This document shows positions 9,223 through 18,900 of a stretch of DNA of 38,434 bases, piece by piece. The DNA is from Bacteroidales bacterium. GTDB lineage: Bacteria > Bacteroidota > Bacteroidia > Bacteroidales > UBA932. Location: NCBI GenBank assembly GCA_017471025.1, contig JAFUWX010000096.1:1-38434 (forward strand), written 5' to 3'. The translations under genes and the position numbers were made by a program. Under the pieces are notes generated by a model. That model was not told the origin of the DNA, searched no databases, and was given only the letters and a program-made list of their open reading frames with translations. Each line of letters begins with the position of its first letter. Within the stretch, counting starts at the first letter, position 1.

Positions 9223-9228
9223 CTCTAC

Positions 9229-9843
9229 ATGGCCATAAAGTTTCAATACAACAAAACTTCGCTCAACAACCTCGGCAAGCAGCTGAAGATGCGGCAGAAC
9301 GCGCTCCCGACCCTACAGAACAAGGAGTCCGCGCTGCGTCTGGAGGTCCGCAAGGCCAAGGCGGAGAGCGAGCGTGTCGTAAACGAACTTGAAGCCTCCA
9401 TGCAGCGGTATGATTACCTGGCCGCCCTGTGGAACGAATTCGACCCGGGGCTGATCGCCATCACGGACGTGGATCTGGTGACCGTCAAGGTTGCGGGCGT
9501 CAAGACCCCGGCCCTGAAGGAGATCCACTATGAACTGCGTCCCTTCAACGCCTTCGTCAAACCGGCCTGGTACGCCGACGGCGTGGCGATTCTCAAAGAG
9601 CTGACCCGGCTCGGCATCGAGTCGGAGGTGCTCCTGGAGAAGAGCCGCATCCTGGAATTCCAGCGCAAGAAGACCACGCAGAAGGTGAACCTCTACGAAA
9701 AGGTCCAGATTCCGGGCTACAAAGAGGCCATCCGCAAAATCAAACGCTATATGGAGGACGAGGAGAACCTGAGCAAGGCCTCCTCGAAGATCGTCAAGAG
9801 CCGGCACGCGGCGGAAGAACAAGCACAGGAGGAAGCCGTATGA
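9229..9843 (+). CDS. atpD: V/A-type ATPase subunit D (central shaft)
   Basis: The 204-residue product is the coiled-coil rotor shaft that turns within the A3B3 head. It begins MAIKFQYNKTSLNNLGKQLK, a good match to D subunits (canonical motif NKT.L..L...L), and both ends are long amphipathic helices, with a more globular middle. The stop overlaps the start of atpI by 4 bases. No subunit F gene, which normally sits on the shaft base, lies nearby. Confidence 0.93.
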   Translation: MAIKFQYNKTSLNNLGKQLKMRQNALPTLQNKESALRLEVRKAKAESERVVNELEASMQRYDYLAALWNEFDPGLIAITDVDLVTVKVAGVKTPALKEIHYELRPFNAFVKPAWYADGVAILKELTRLGIESEVLLEKSRILEFQRKKTTQKVNLYEKVQIPGYKEAIRKIKRYMEDEENLSKASSKIVKSRHAAEEQAQEEAV

Positions 9844-11633
9844 TAGCACCGATGACCAAATACGCCTTCATTCTCCTGCAAGGAGACGAAGGACGCTTCC
9901 TGGAAAGGCTCCAGGAGCTCGGCGTGGTGGATATCACCCGCAGCATCAAGCCTGTGGACGAGCATTCCGCCGCCTGCCTGAATGAAAGCGATGCGCTCAG
10001 ACGGACGATCGCCAAACTGGAGCAGGTCCGCTACGAAGGGATACAGCCCGCCGCGGTGGACAGCGACAAGCCCGTGGAGGATGTCCGGGCGGCTTTCGAG
10101 CAGCTGGAATCCCTGCAAGGGACGCTGGACCACCTGTACAAGGAGGCCGAGGCCCGGCGCCCGTGGGGAGAGTTCTCTCCCGCGCGTCTGAAAGACCTCG
10201 CCGAGGCCGGGCTTACCGTGCGCTTCTACCGCACGCCGCTCAAGCGCTTCGACGCCGGATGGGCCGCGGAATACCCGCTGCAGGTCGTCGCGCAGGACAG
10301 CAAGACCGTCTGGTTCGTCACCATTTCCGACGACCCGGCCTACAGCTTCCCGATCGCCGAAATACCCGCGCCGAAAGGCACGGCGGCCGAGGCGCTCGGT
10401 GAGGCGGAAGCCCTCGCCGGCCAGATAGACCAGGTCAAGGCCCGCCTGCTGGGACTGCAGAAATACCTGCCGCAGCTGCGGGAGGACCTCTCCGGAAAAA
10501 TGGCGCAGCTGGACCTGTACTTTGCCGGGAAAGCCGCCGGAAGCACCGCAGAGGGACATATCGTCACCTTCACCGGCTTCGTTCCGGAAGACCAGGCCGA
10601 CGAGGCGGAACGCCGCTTTGCCGACTGGCAGCTATTCTATCTCCGGGAAAACGCCGTCGTCGAAGACAATCCGCCGATCCAGCTCAAGAACAACCGTTTC
10701 GTCCGGATGTTCGAAGTCCTGACCGACATGTACGGCCGTCCGGCCTACGACGGATTCGACCCGACGCCCTTCATCTCGGTGTTCTTCCTGCTGTTTTTCG
10801 CCTTCTGCATGGGCGACTGCGGCTATGGACTGATCCTGATCCTCATCGGCCTGCTGCTGAAGAAGGTGGACAGTTTCAAGGACCTCTCGCCGCTGGTCGT
10901 TACCCTGGGTGTCGGCACGGCCGTGATCGGTTTCTTCTTCCATACCTTCTTCTCGATGGATATTTCCCAGTGGGCCGTCTTCGCGCCCATCAAGGGGATC
11001 TTCCTGCCCGGTAAGATCATGGGCTACGACGGCACGATGGTGCTTTCCATCATCGTCGGCGTGGTGCATATCTGCCTGGCCATGTGTGTGAAGACGTATG
11101 AGGAGACCAAGAACAAGGGCTTCGTCAACTCCCTCGGGACCTGGGGCTGGACCCTGCTCATCGTAGGCGGTGTCGCCGTCGGCGCCCTGGCGCTCATCGG
11201 CGTGCTGGATGCGGCCCTCACCAAGTGGATCGTCATCGTGCTGGGCGTGGTCTCGGCGCTGGGCATCTTCCTGCTGAACGACATGCATCGCAGCAAGCTG
11301 GCCAACATCGGCGTGGGTCTGTGGGACACGTACAACACCGCCACCGGTCTGGTCGGCGACGTCCTCAGCTACCTGCGGCTCTATGCCTTGGGACTGGCCG
11401 GCAGCATGCTGGGCCTGGCCTTCAACAACATCGGCACGATGGTGCTGGGAGACGGTTCGAACGTCTTCCTCTGGATTCCCTTCCTGCTGATCGTCATCGT
11501 GGGCCATACCCTGAACATCGCGATGGCCGCCCTCGGCGCCTTCGTACACCCCCTGCGTCTGAACTTCCTGGAGTTCTTCAAGAATTCCGGATATGAAGGC
11601 GTCGGGCGCCATTACAACCCCTTGAAGAAATAA
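9840..11633 (+). CDS. atpI: V/A-type ATPase membrane subunit I (a subunit)
   Basis: The 597-residue product is the membrane stator that provides the ion half-channels. The N-terminal half (about 1-300) is soluble with alternating Glu/Leu helices and binds the peripheral stalks; the C-terminal half has about seven or eight membrane helices starting at PTPFISVFFLLFFAFCMGD. The conserved arginine that faces the rotor glutamate is in SYLRLYALGLAG at about residue 513. FVHPLRLNFLEFFKNSGYEG near the C terminus is the other family hallmark. It overlaps atpD by 4 bases and precedes the ring subunit by 26. Confidence 0.95.
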   Translation: MIAPMTKYAFILLQGDEGRFLERLQELGVVDITRSIKPVDEHSAACLNESDALRRTIAKLEQVRYEGIQPAAVDSDKPVEDVRAAFEQLESLQGTLDHLYKEAEARRPWGEFSPARLKDLAEAGLTVRFYRTPLKRFDAGWAAEYPLQVVAQDSKTVWFVTISDDPAYSFPIAEIPAPKGTAAEALGEAEALAGQIDQVKARLLGLQKYLPQLREDLSGKMAQLDLYFAGKAAGSTAEGHIVTFTGFVPEDQADEAERRFADWQLFYLRENAVVEDNPPIQLKNNRFVRMFEVLTDMYGRPAYDGFDPTPFISVFFLLFFAFCMGDCGYGLILILIGLLLKKVDSFKDLSPLVVTLGVGTAVIGFFFHTFFSMDISQWAVFAPIKGIFLPGKIMGYDGTMVLSIIVGVVHICLAMCVKTYEETKNKGFVNSLGTWGWTLLIVGGVAVGALALIGVLDAALTKWIVIVLGVVSALGIFLLNDMHRSKLANIGVGLWDTYNTATGLVGDVLSYLRLYALGLAGSMLGLAFNNIGTMVLGDGSNVFLWIPFLLIVIVGHTLNIAMAALGAFVHPLRLNFLEFFKNSGYEGVGRHYNPLKK

Positions 11634-11638
11634 TATAA

Positions 11639-12091
<453 letters not shown>

Positions 12092-12110
12092 GACAGAAAT
12101 ACCTTTCAAG

Positions 12111-12140
12111 CGAAAGCCGGCTCGAATGAGTCGGCTTTCG
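12111..12140 (+). terminator. Hairpin at the end of the V-ATPase operon
   Basis: A 13-bp stem with one G-U pair and a GAAT loop (CGAAAGCCGGCTC, loop, GAGTCGGCTTTCG) lies 19 bases past the atpK stop. It lacks a T-tract on the plus strand, so it may act as a weak terminator or a 3' mRNA stabiliser. Confidence 0.6.
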
Positions 12141-12170
12141 TGGTATATAACACGCCAATTCTGAGAAATA

Positions 12171-12208
12171 AAAAAACGGCAACGGATTGATATTCAATCT
12201 GTTGCCGT
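12171..12208 (-). terminator. Rho-independent terminator of tRNA-Glu
   Basis: Read on the minus strand, a 15-bp stem with one G-U pair (ACGGCAACAGATTGA and its partner, 12194-12208 with 12176-12190) closes a 3-base loop and runs into a T6 tract (plus-strand A run 12171-12176). It starts 10 bases beyond the tRNA 3' end. Confidence 0.85.
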
Positions 12209-12218
12209 GCTATCTTTG

Positions 12219-12290
12219 TACTGGGTAGGAGAATCGAACTCCTATTGCGAGATTGAGAATCTCGAGTACTAACCGTTATACGAACCCAGC
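12219..12290 (-). tRNA. tRNA-Glu, anticodon CTC
   Basis: On the minus strand the segment begins GCTGGGTTCGTATAACGG and folds as a full cloverleaf: acceptor GCTGGGT/ACCCAGT, a short D arm GTA/TAC, anticodon stem CGAGA/TCTCG around the loop TTCTCAA (anticodon CTC, reads GAG), variable loop CAAT, and T arm AGGAG/CTCCT with TTCGATT. The discriminator is A and CCA is not encoded. The first acceptor pair is G-U, which is unusual but tolerated. The gene has its own promoter and terminator and stands alone between two plus-strand operons. Confidence 0.95.
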
Positions 12291-12305
12291 ATGATTTCGG
12301 GAATG

Positions 12306-12336
12306 CAAAGGTACGAAAAAAATCCGAACCTGCAAA
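12306..12336 (-). promoter_or_regulatory. Promoter of tRNA-Glu
   Basis: On the minus strand TTTG (12333-12336) and TACCTTTG (12306-12313) are separated by exactly 19 bases, a perfect match to the Bacteroidota promoter. The -7 element ends 15 bases before the tRNA 5' end at 12290, leaving a short leader. Confidence 0.85.
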
Positions 12337-12372
12337 TTTTTTCGCTCCTTTTTGAAAGAATGGGATGCTAAC

Positions 12373-12403
12373 TTGTTTGGGACGGCAAGATTATGTATAT
12401 TTG
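12373..12403 (+). promoter_or_regulatory. Promoter of the glmM-DUF1343 unit
   Basis: TTG at 12373-12375 and TATATTTG at 12396-12403 are 20 bases apart, matching the Bacteroidota -33/-7 pattern. The start codon at 12425 lies 21 bases after the -7 element, so the leader is very short; this also argues against using the ATG at 12365, which precedes the promoter. Confidence 0.75.
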
Positions 12404-12424
12404 TATGTTCTAAAACAGAAAAGA

Positions 12425-13876
12425 ATGACACTCATCAAATCCATCTCCGGCATTCGCGGCACCATCGGAGGCGCCCCCGGTAACGCATTGACTCCCATTG
12501 ATATCGTCAAATTCACCTACGCATACTGCGTCAAGCTTCGCGAGCGTCGCCCTACCCCGAACGGCCTCCGCTACAAGGTCGTGGTCGGTAAAGACGCCCG
12601 TATGTCCGGCGAGATGGTAGAGCAGTTGGTCTGCGGAACCCTCGTCGCCTGCGGCGTCGATGTCGTCAAGGCGGGATTCGCGTCCACGCCGACCACGGAA
12701 ATGGCCGTGACCTTCTCGCTTGCCGACGGCGGCATCATCCTGACCGCCTCGCACAACCCCAAGCAGTGGAACGCCTTGAAACTCCTCAACGAGAAAGGCG
12801 AATTCCTCAATGCCGCGGAAGGACAGGCCATCCTGGACTGCGCCGAATCCGAGGACTTCGATTTCGCCCCCGTGGAGGAAATCGGCCATATCACCGAGCA
12901 TGACTTCACCGATGAGCATGTCAATGCCATCCTGGCCCTGCAGAGCGTAGATGTCGAAGCCATTCGCAGCGCCGGCTTCAAGGTGGTCGTCGATGCGATC
13001 AATTCCGTGGGCGGCATCATCATGCCCCGCCTGCTGGAACGGCTGGGCGTGAAGTGCATCTGCATCAACGGAGACCCGACCGGGAACTTCGCCCATAACC
13101 CCGAACCGCTGCCGCAGAACCTCGTCACCTTGTCCGAAACGGTCGTGCGCGAAAAGGCCGACCTGGGTATTTCGGTCGATCCGGACGTGGACAGACTCGC
13201 CTTCATCTGCGAAAACGGAGAGCCCTTCGTCGAGGAATACACCCTCGTCAGCGTAGCCGATTACCTGCTGCGCCGGGCCACCCGGCTGGCCGAGGCCAAG
13301 GACAGCACGCTGGAAGCGGAACTCGCTCCCTATAAGCCTGTTACCTGCTCCAACCTCTCTTCTTCCCGCGCCTTGCGCGACGTGACGGAGAAATGGGGCG
13401 GCACCTATTATGCCGCCGCGGTGGGTGAAGTCAACGTCACCACCCGCATGCACCAGGAAATGGCCGTTATCGGCGGCGAAGGCAACGGAGGCGTCATTTA
13501 CCCGGCCCTGCACTGCGGCCGCGACGCCATGGTCGGCACGGCCCTCTTCCTGACCAACCTCGCCTACCGCAAGGTCACCGTTTCCGAGCTCAAAAAGACC
13601 TACCCGGAATACCACATCGCGAAGAACCGCATAGAACTCGCCGACAAAGCACTGATTGACAAGATTTTGGACGAGCTGAAAGTCATCTACGCCAAAGAAG
13701 ATGTCAACACGATCGACGGCGTGAAGATCAGCTTCGAGGCGGAGCGCAAATGGGTCCACCTGCGCAAGTCCAACACCGAGCCCATCATCCGCATCTATGC
13801 CGAAGCCCCTACCGAGGCGGCGGCCGAGGCCCTGGCGGAAGAAGTCATCGCCGTGGCCAAAAAGATCATCGGCTGA
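12425..13876 (+). CDS. glmM: Phosphohexomutase, GlmM-type (phosphoglucosamine mutase)
   Basis: This 483-residue cytoplasmic enzyme of the alpha-D-phosphohexomutase family most likely interconverts glucosamine 6-phosphate and 1-phosphate for UDP-GlcNAc, cell wall and LPS synthesis. The phosphoserine is S109 in TASHNP, the Mg site is DPDVDR at 252-257, sugar binding is GGEGNGG near 358, and the phosphate loop is RKSNTEPIIRIY near 441. The start is ATG 12425 (MTLIKSISGIRGTIGG, the conserved N terminus); the upstream in-frame ATG at 12365 lies before the promoter. A phosphomannomutase/phosphoglucomutase role is possible, as the family is hard to separate by sequence. The stop overlaps the next start by one base (TGATG). 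Confidence 0.88.
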   Translation: MTLIKSISGIRGTIGGAPGNALTPIDIVKFTYAYCVKLRERRPTPNGLRYKVVVGKDARMSGEMVEQLVCGTLVACGVDVVKAGFASTPTTEMAVTFSLADGGIILTASHNPKQWNALKLLNEKGEFLNAAEGQAILDCAESEDFDFAPVEEIGHITEHDFTDEHVNAILALQSVDVEAIRSAGFKVVVDAINSVGGIIMPRLLERLGVKCICINGDPTGNFAHNPEPLPQNLVTLSETVVREKADLGISVDPDVDRLAFICENGEPFVEEYTLVSVADYLLRRATRLAEAKDSTLEAELAPYKPVTCSNLSSSRALRDVTEKWGGTYYAAAVGEVNVTTRMHQEMAVIGGEGNGGVIYPALHCGRDAMVGTALFLTNLAYRKVTVSELKKTYPEYHIAKNRIELADKALIDKILDELKVIYAKEDVNTIDGVKISFEAERKWVHLRKSNTEPIIRIYAEAPTEAAAEALAEEVIAVAKKIIG

Positions 13877-14943
13877 TGTTTTCCTTCCGTACGACTCCGT
13901 TGGAAGACCAACTGGACAAGGCCCTGCTTGGCGGCAAGGTCGGTTGTTTCTGCACCCAGAACTGCTGGGACACGGCCCGGGACCGCTACATGTACGAGCT
14001 TTTTGCCGAGCGGGGCAACCTTGAGACCGTCTTCACGCCGCGGGACACCGAGCTGACGCCGGGGACGAACCATATCGTCTTCGATGCGGAAACGCTGCGG
14101 GGCCTGAGCGCCGTCGTCGTAGAGATCCAGGATGTGGGCACCCGCTACTTCAACTATAGCAAGGATGTGTTCCGCCTGATGGCCACGCTGGGCCAAATGG
14201 GAGAAGACTCCCCCGCCCTGTATATCGTGGACCACATCAATCCCGCCGGACGCTTCGTCGAAGGTTCCATCCCCAGCGGCGAGATGGAGGAATATACGCC
14301 GAAAGTGGCTCACCGTCACGGGCTTACCCTGGGGGAACTGTGCCACCTGTATTACAACGAGATCGGGGCGAAATTTCCCCTGCATATCATCTCCGCCCTG
14401 GCCTCGGACGCCACGCGGCAGATCCTGCCCTGGACCATCGCGCCGGCCTCGGACATCCCGGGCATGTTCACCTGCTACATGTACAGCGGCGGCGGTCTGT
14501 GGAACAACACCACCATCACGCCGGCCATCGGCACCGCCCGGCCTTACGAGTACTTCGGCGCCCCTTTCATCAAACCCGGCCAGCTGGAGACCCTGCCCCG
14601 ACCGGACGGCATCCTGATGCGGCCCTGCTCCTTCAAGCCCGCCGCCGGGCAGTATGCCGGCGAACGCTGCTACGGCTACCAGATTATGCTGCAGCCCGGG
14701 GCGGAATACCACAGCCTGCTGCACACCCTGCAGCTGATGCGTTACTTCCTGGGCCGGTACTCCCAATTCGAAATCCATCCGGAATTCTACCGCAAGCTCG
14801 CCGACCCCGTCCTGGCCTCCTATTTGACTGGGGACATCTCCTTCCAGGAAGCCCGCGACCATGTCAAGGCCGAAGAGCAGAAATGGATACGCAAAGCCAA
14901 GCGCTTCTCCCTCTATGAGGATCAGCCCCTGCGCATGAAGTGA
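13876..14943 (+). CDS. DUF1343 protein, NamZ-like exo-muramidase family, atypical
   Basis: The 355-residue product is recognisable as DUF1343 by VGCFCTQN near the start, VVEIQDVGTRYFNYS near 85, FVEGSIPSGEMEEYTP and HRHGLTLGELCHLYYNE around 130-160, then GLWNNTTITPAIGTARPYEYFGAPFI. Active members (NamZ) remove terminal MurNAc from peptidoglycan fragments and are usually exported. This one starts MFSFRTTPLEDQ with no signal peptide, and the usual FGPEHG segment reads FTPRDT within a shortened loop. The start overlaps the glmM stop by one base, so the two are coupled and share an amino-sugar theme. Catalytic activity and location are therefore uncertain. Confidence 0.82.
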   Translation: MFSFRTTPLEDQLDKALLGGKVGCFCTQNCWDTARDRYMYELFAERGNLETVFTPRDTELTPGTNHIVFDAETLRGLSAVVVEIQDVGTRYFNYSKDVFRLMATLGQMGEDSPALYIVDHINPAGRFVEGSIPSGEMEEYTPKVAHRHGLTLGELCHLYYNEIGAKFPLHIISALASDATRQILPWTIAPASDIPGMFTCYMYSGGGLWNNTTITPAIGTARPYEYFGAPFIKPGQLETLPRPDGILMRPCSFKPAAGQYAGERCYGYQIMLQPGAEYHSLLHTLQLMRYFLGRYSQFEIHPEFYRKLADPVLASYLTGDISFQEARDHVKAEEQKWIRKAKRFSLYEDQPLRMK

Positions 14944-14972
14944 GGATATATGCAATCTTTTCTCCGAAAGAC

Positions 14973-15003
14973 TTTGAAGTGTTGCTGAAAATGCCTATAT
15001 TTG
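14973..15003 (+). promoter_or_regulatory. Promoter of rpmE2
   Basis: TTTG at 14973-14976 and TATATTTG at 14996-15003 are exactly 19 bases apart, a full match to the Bacteroidota consensus. The remaining leader (about 15010-15050) is AT-rich, as is common for highly translated genes of this phylum. Confidence 0.85.
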
Positions 15004-15050
15004 CAGGCTCAAAAAGCGAAACTATATAGTTATACTTAAATATTTAAGAA

Positions 15051-15302
15051 ATGAAGAAAGGAATACATCCCGAAACCTACCGTCTTGTAGCTTTCAAGGA
15101 TATGTCCAACGACACGGTTTTCGTGACCCGTTCTTGCGCAACGACCAAGGAGACCCTCGAGGTTGACGGTGTCGAGTACCCTGTCGTGAAGGTGGAAATT
15201 TCCAACACTTCCCACCCCTTCTACACCGGCAAAGTCAAGCTCGTCGATACCGCCGGTCGCGTGGACAAATTCTACCAGAGATACAAGAATCGTCAGAAAT
15301 AG
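15051..15302 (+). CDS. rpmE2: Ribosomal protein bL31, type B
   Basis: This 83-residue large-subunit protein begins MKKGIHPETYRLVAFKDMSN and contains the SNTSHPFYTGKVKLVDTAGRVDKF segment of L31 in its C-terminal half. It lacks the CxxC zinc-binding cysteines of the A type, which identifies the B type, as usual in Bacteroidota. It has its own promoter and is monocistronic. Its last four codons and stop are the start of a 51-bp tandem duplication (see 15288-15404). Confidence 0.96.
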   Translation: MKKGIHPETYRLVAFKDMSNDTVFVTRSCATTKETLEVDGVEYPVVKVEISNTSHPFYTGKVKLVDTAGRVDKFYQRYKNRQK

Positions 15303-15404
15303 AATATCTGAGCGAAGCGAAGAAATTCTATTCTTACGAATCGTCAGAAGTAGATTATCTGAGCGAAGCGAAGAAATTCTATTCTTACGAATCGTCAAAA
15401 ATAG
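15288..15404. repeat. 51-bp tandem repeat, 2.3 copies, overlapping the rpmE2 stop
   Basis: Two full 51-base units (15288-15338 and 15339-15389) differ at only two positions; a third partial unit of 15 bases follows (15390-15404). Each unit begins with the end of rpmE2, AAT CGT CAR AAR TAG, so the Asn-Arg-Gln-Lys-stop sequence is written three times in phase, with only synonymous changes between copies. The core contains the phrase GAGCGAAGCGAAGAA and an AGAAT...ATTCT inverted repeat. No spacers exist, so this is not a CRISPR. Confidence 0.9.
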
Positions 15405-15422
15405 TTTTGACATTACAGGTTA

Positions 15423-15457
15423 TAAGAAAGGCTGCAACAAGATTGCAGCCTTTCTTA
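15423..15457. terminator. Bidirectional terminator between rpmE2 and the bactofilin gene
   Basis: A perfect 15-bp stem (TAAGAAAGGCTGCAA with its complement) and a CAAGA loop lie between convergent genes. An internal A/T-rich outer stem gives U residues on either strand, so it can end both transcripts. Confidence 0.85.
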
Positions 15458-15472
15458 CTTTTCGGAATGATT

Positions 15473-15952
15473 CTAATTCTGAACCGGGATGCCGCCGGAG
15501 AGCGGCTTGGTGGAAGGATTGATGGGCGTACCGGAAACAATCGGCTTCACCGGCTGCTGGGGCTTCGGCGCCACCACATTGCCGGCCAACTTGTCGAACT
15601 CTCCGTCGGCAAGCATGCGGCAATTGCCGTCGAAACGCGCCCCGAGCTCAACCACCAGACGCTTGATATGCAAATCACCGTTCACGGTACATCCCTCCTT
15701 GAGGGTCAGGGTATCACGGACATACAGGCTGCCGGTCATCCGGCCCCAGAAATCCACATTGTCACAAATGATGTCACCGCTGATGACGGCCTTCTCGCCG
15801 ACCACCACGCGGCCCTTGGAGTGAATCTTTCCCTCGAACGAACCGTCAATGCGGATATCGTTGGGAGAGGAAATCTCGCCTTTGATCACCGTACCGGTGG
15901 AAATGCGGCTGACTTCGTTCACGTTTACTACGGGTTCCATTGTTTTAGCCAT
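15473..15952 (-). CDS. Bactofilin (polymer-forming cytoskeletal protein)
   Basis: The 159-residue product has the bactofilin beta-helix with repeating short strands from about residue 20 to 115 (GTVIKGEISSPNDIRIDGSF, GRVVVGEKAVISGDI, GSLYVRDTLTLKEG), bordered by a disordered N terminus and a Pro/Lys-rich tail ending in GGIPVQN. Bactofilins polymerise without nucleotide and scaffold envelope or cell-shape functions. I chose ATG 15952 (MAKTMEPVVNVNE); an upstream ATG at 15973 would add seven hydrophobic residues not typical of the family. The gene lies 25 bases after secA in the same direction and ends 15 bases before the shared terminator, so it is probably co-transcribed with secA. Confidence 0.9.
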   Translation of the reverse strand: MAKTMEPVVNVNEVSRISTGTVIKGEISSPNDIRIDGSFEGKIHSKGRVVVGEKAVISGDIICDNVDFWGRMTGSLYVRDTLTLKEGCTVNGDLHIKRLVVELGARFDGNCRMLADGEFDKLAGNVVAPKPQQPVKPIVSGTPINPSTKPLSGGIPVQN

Positions 15953-15977
15953 ATCTATTTCTATAATTATCAAGGGA

Positions 15978-18900
15978 TTATACTAAACCTTTGCCGTGGC
16001 AGTTCTTATACTTCAGGCCACTGCCGCAAGGGCAAGGGTCGTTACGGCCGACCCGCTTCTCCACATGCACAGGCGCATTGCTCCGCTGCTCGCCGTTCGT
16101 CGTCAGATCGTTGCGACGGGTCTGCATCTGACTCAGGTCCGTGTGGCGCGGCTGCGGCGCACGGGCAGGCTGCGCACTCTCCTCGCGGATATTGATGAAG
16201 CACCGCAGCAGGAAAGACAGCACATTCTTATACAAGGTCTCCAGCATCTGGGCGAAGAGCGTATAACCCTCCTGCTTATAGACCACCAGCGGGTCCTTCT
16301 GCTCCAGAGCGGCATTCTGCACGGACTGGCGCAGGTCGTCCATATCCCGCAGATGCTGCTTCCAATGCTCGTCGATCTGCCAGAGAATAATCGTCTTGCT
16401 CAGGGTCTTGGCCAGTTCCTTGCCCTCGGTCTCATAGGCCCGCTTGAGGTTGACCGGAAGGGTCAGGACCTTGCGGCCGTCCGAAATCGGCACCGCGATG
16501 TTCTCATAGATGGAACCGCTCTTCTCATAGACCTGCTTGATAACCGGGTAGGTCTTCGTAATCAGCGCCTCCATACGGCGGGAATACACCTCCTGCATAT
16601 GCTCGAAGAGCTTGGCGCTCAGATCCTTAGGCTTCGCCTTGTTGTAGAAGGCCTCGTCGAATCCCGGGTCGATGGACAGCTGGGACATCAGATATTCCGA
16701 GAAACCCGTAAAGTCCAGGCCCTCGGCATGGTCCACGATCATATTGGCGCTGTCCATCATCATGTTCATCACGTCGATTTCGATACGCTCGCCGGAAAGG
16801 GCGTTGCGCCGGCGGGAATAGATGGCCTCGCGCTGATAATTCATCACGTCGTCATATTCGAGCAGACGCTTACGGATACCGAAGTTGTTCTCCTCGACCT
16901 TGCGCTGGGCCTTCTCGATGCTGCCCGACAACATGGAGGATTCCAGGGCGTCGTCCTCCGTCATGCCGAGGCTATCGACCACCTTGGCGATACGCTCGGA
17001 TCCGAAGATACGCATCAGCTTGTCTTCCAACGAGATATAGAAAGTGGAAGAACCCGGGTCGCCCTGACGTCCGGCACGGCCGCGCAACTGGCGGTCCACC
17101 CGTCGGCTGTCATGGCGTTCCGTACCGATGATGGCCAGACCACCGGCGGCCTTCACCTCCGGAGACAGCTTGATATCCGTACCACGGCCGGCCATGTTCG
17201 TCGCGATGGTCACCGTACTGGACTGACCCGCCTGGGCCACGATCTCCGCCTCACGGGCATGCTGCTTGGCATTCAGCACATTGTGCGGGATATGCCGCAG
17301 GGTCAGCAGGCGGCTGAGGAGTTCCGACGTCTCGACGTCCGTCGTACCCACCAGGACAGGACGGCCGGCCTTGACCAGCTCCTGGATCCGGGCGATGACG
17401 GCGTTATATTTGGCCTTCTTCGTCTTGTAAATCAAATCGTTCTGGTCGTCGCGGATCACCGGGCGGTTGGTCGGGATGACGACCACGTCCAGCTTGTAGA
17501 TCGACCAGAATTCACCGGCTTCCGTCTCCGCCGTACCGGTCATACCGGCCAGCTTGTGGTACATACGGAAGTAATTCTGCAGGGTGATGGTCGCGAAAGT
17601 CTGGGTCGCGGCCTCCACTTTCACGTTCTCCTTGGCTTCAACGGCCTGGTGCAGACCGTCGCTCCAGCGCCGGCCCTCCATGACACGGCCCGTCTGCTCA
17701 TCGACGATCTTGACCTTGTTGTCCACGATGATGTAATCCACATCCTTCTGGAACATCGCATAGGCCTTGAGCAGCTGGGTGACGGTGTGGATACGCTCGC
17801 TCTTGAGGGAGAAATCCTCCATCGTGGCGTCCTTGAGTTCCTGTTTCTCGGCCAGGGAAATGTCCTGCTTCTCAATCTCGGCGAACTTGGAGCCCACGTC
17901 CGGAATCACGAAGAACTCCGGGTCATGCACGCTGTCGGCCAGCAGGTCGTGACCCTTGTCCGTCATATCCACGGAATGCTGGATCTCGTTGATGACGAAA
18001 TACAGCTCGTCGGTGACCTGCGGCATTTCGCGCTCGTTGTCCTGCATATAGTAATTCTCCGACTTCTGCAGAATCTGCTTGATGCCGGGCTCGCTGAGAT
18101 ACTTGATCAGCGGAGGATATTTCGGCAGACCCTTGTGGCAGCGGAGCAGCAGTTTGCCGCCCAGGCCCTCGTCCCCGTTGGCAATGGCCTTCTTGGCATC
18201 GCTCAGGGTCTGGGTCACAAGGCTGCGCTGCTTCAGGTAGAGGCTCTCCACATAGGGGCGGAACTCCATGAACTGCGCGTCATCCTGCGCCTTGGCCACC
18301 GGACCGGAAATGATCAGCGGGGTCCGGGCGTCGTCGATGAGCACGGAGTCCACCTCATCGACGATGGCGAAATGGTGTTTGCGCTGGACCAGGTCGTTCA
18401 GGTTGACCGCCATATTGTCGCGCAGATAGTCGAAACCGAATTCGTTGTTGGTACCGAAGGTGATGTCGCAGTTATAGGCCTTTTTGCGGGCCTCGCTGTT
18501 GGGCTGATGCTTGTCGATGCAATCGACGGACAGGCCGTGGAACTGGTACAGCGGTCCCATCCACTCGGAGTCACGCTTGGACAGGTAGTCGTTGACCGTC
18601 ACCACGTGGACACCTTTGCCGGCGAGGGCGTTCAGGAAAACAGGCAGGGTGGCGACGAGGGTCTTGCCCTCACCGGTCGCCATTTCCGCAATCTTGCCCT
18701 GGTGCAGGACGATACCGCCGATGAGCTGGACATCGTAATGGACCATTTCCCACTTCGTCTCGTTGCCGCCGGCCACCCAATGGTTGTGCCACAGGGCCTT
18801 GTCGCCGACGATCTCGACGAAATCCTTGCCGCTGGCGGAGAGGTCCCGGTCGAAAGCCGTAGCCGTCACCTCGATGGTCTCGGATTCGGTGAAACGGCGG

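Noticed and set aside
12211-12218. TATCTTTG on the plus strand beside the tRNA
   Set aside because: It matches the -7 consensus but has no matching -33 element and would transcribe antisense through the tRNA into nothing obvious; probably chance.
12365-12424. N-terminal extension of GlmM from the ATG at 12365
   Set aside because: The extra residues are not family-like and the promoter elements at 12373-12403 lie inside the extension.
15288-15404. Direct repeats that might be a CRISPR array
   Set aside because: The copies abut each other with no spacers, and there are no cas genes.
15036-15413. Minus-strand frame with an internal 17-residue repeat (IRKNRISSLRSD)
   Set aside because: It is the reverse reading of the rpmE2 repeat and gene and lacks any independent support.
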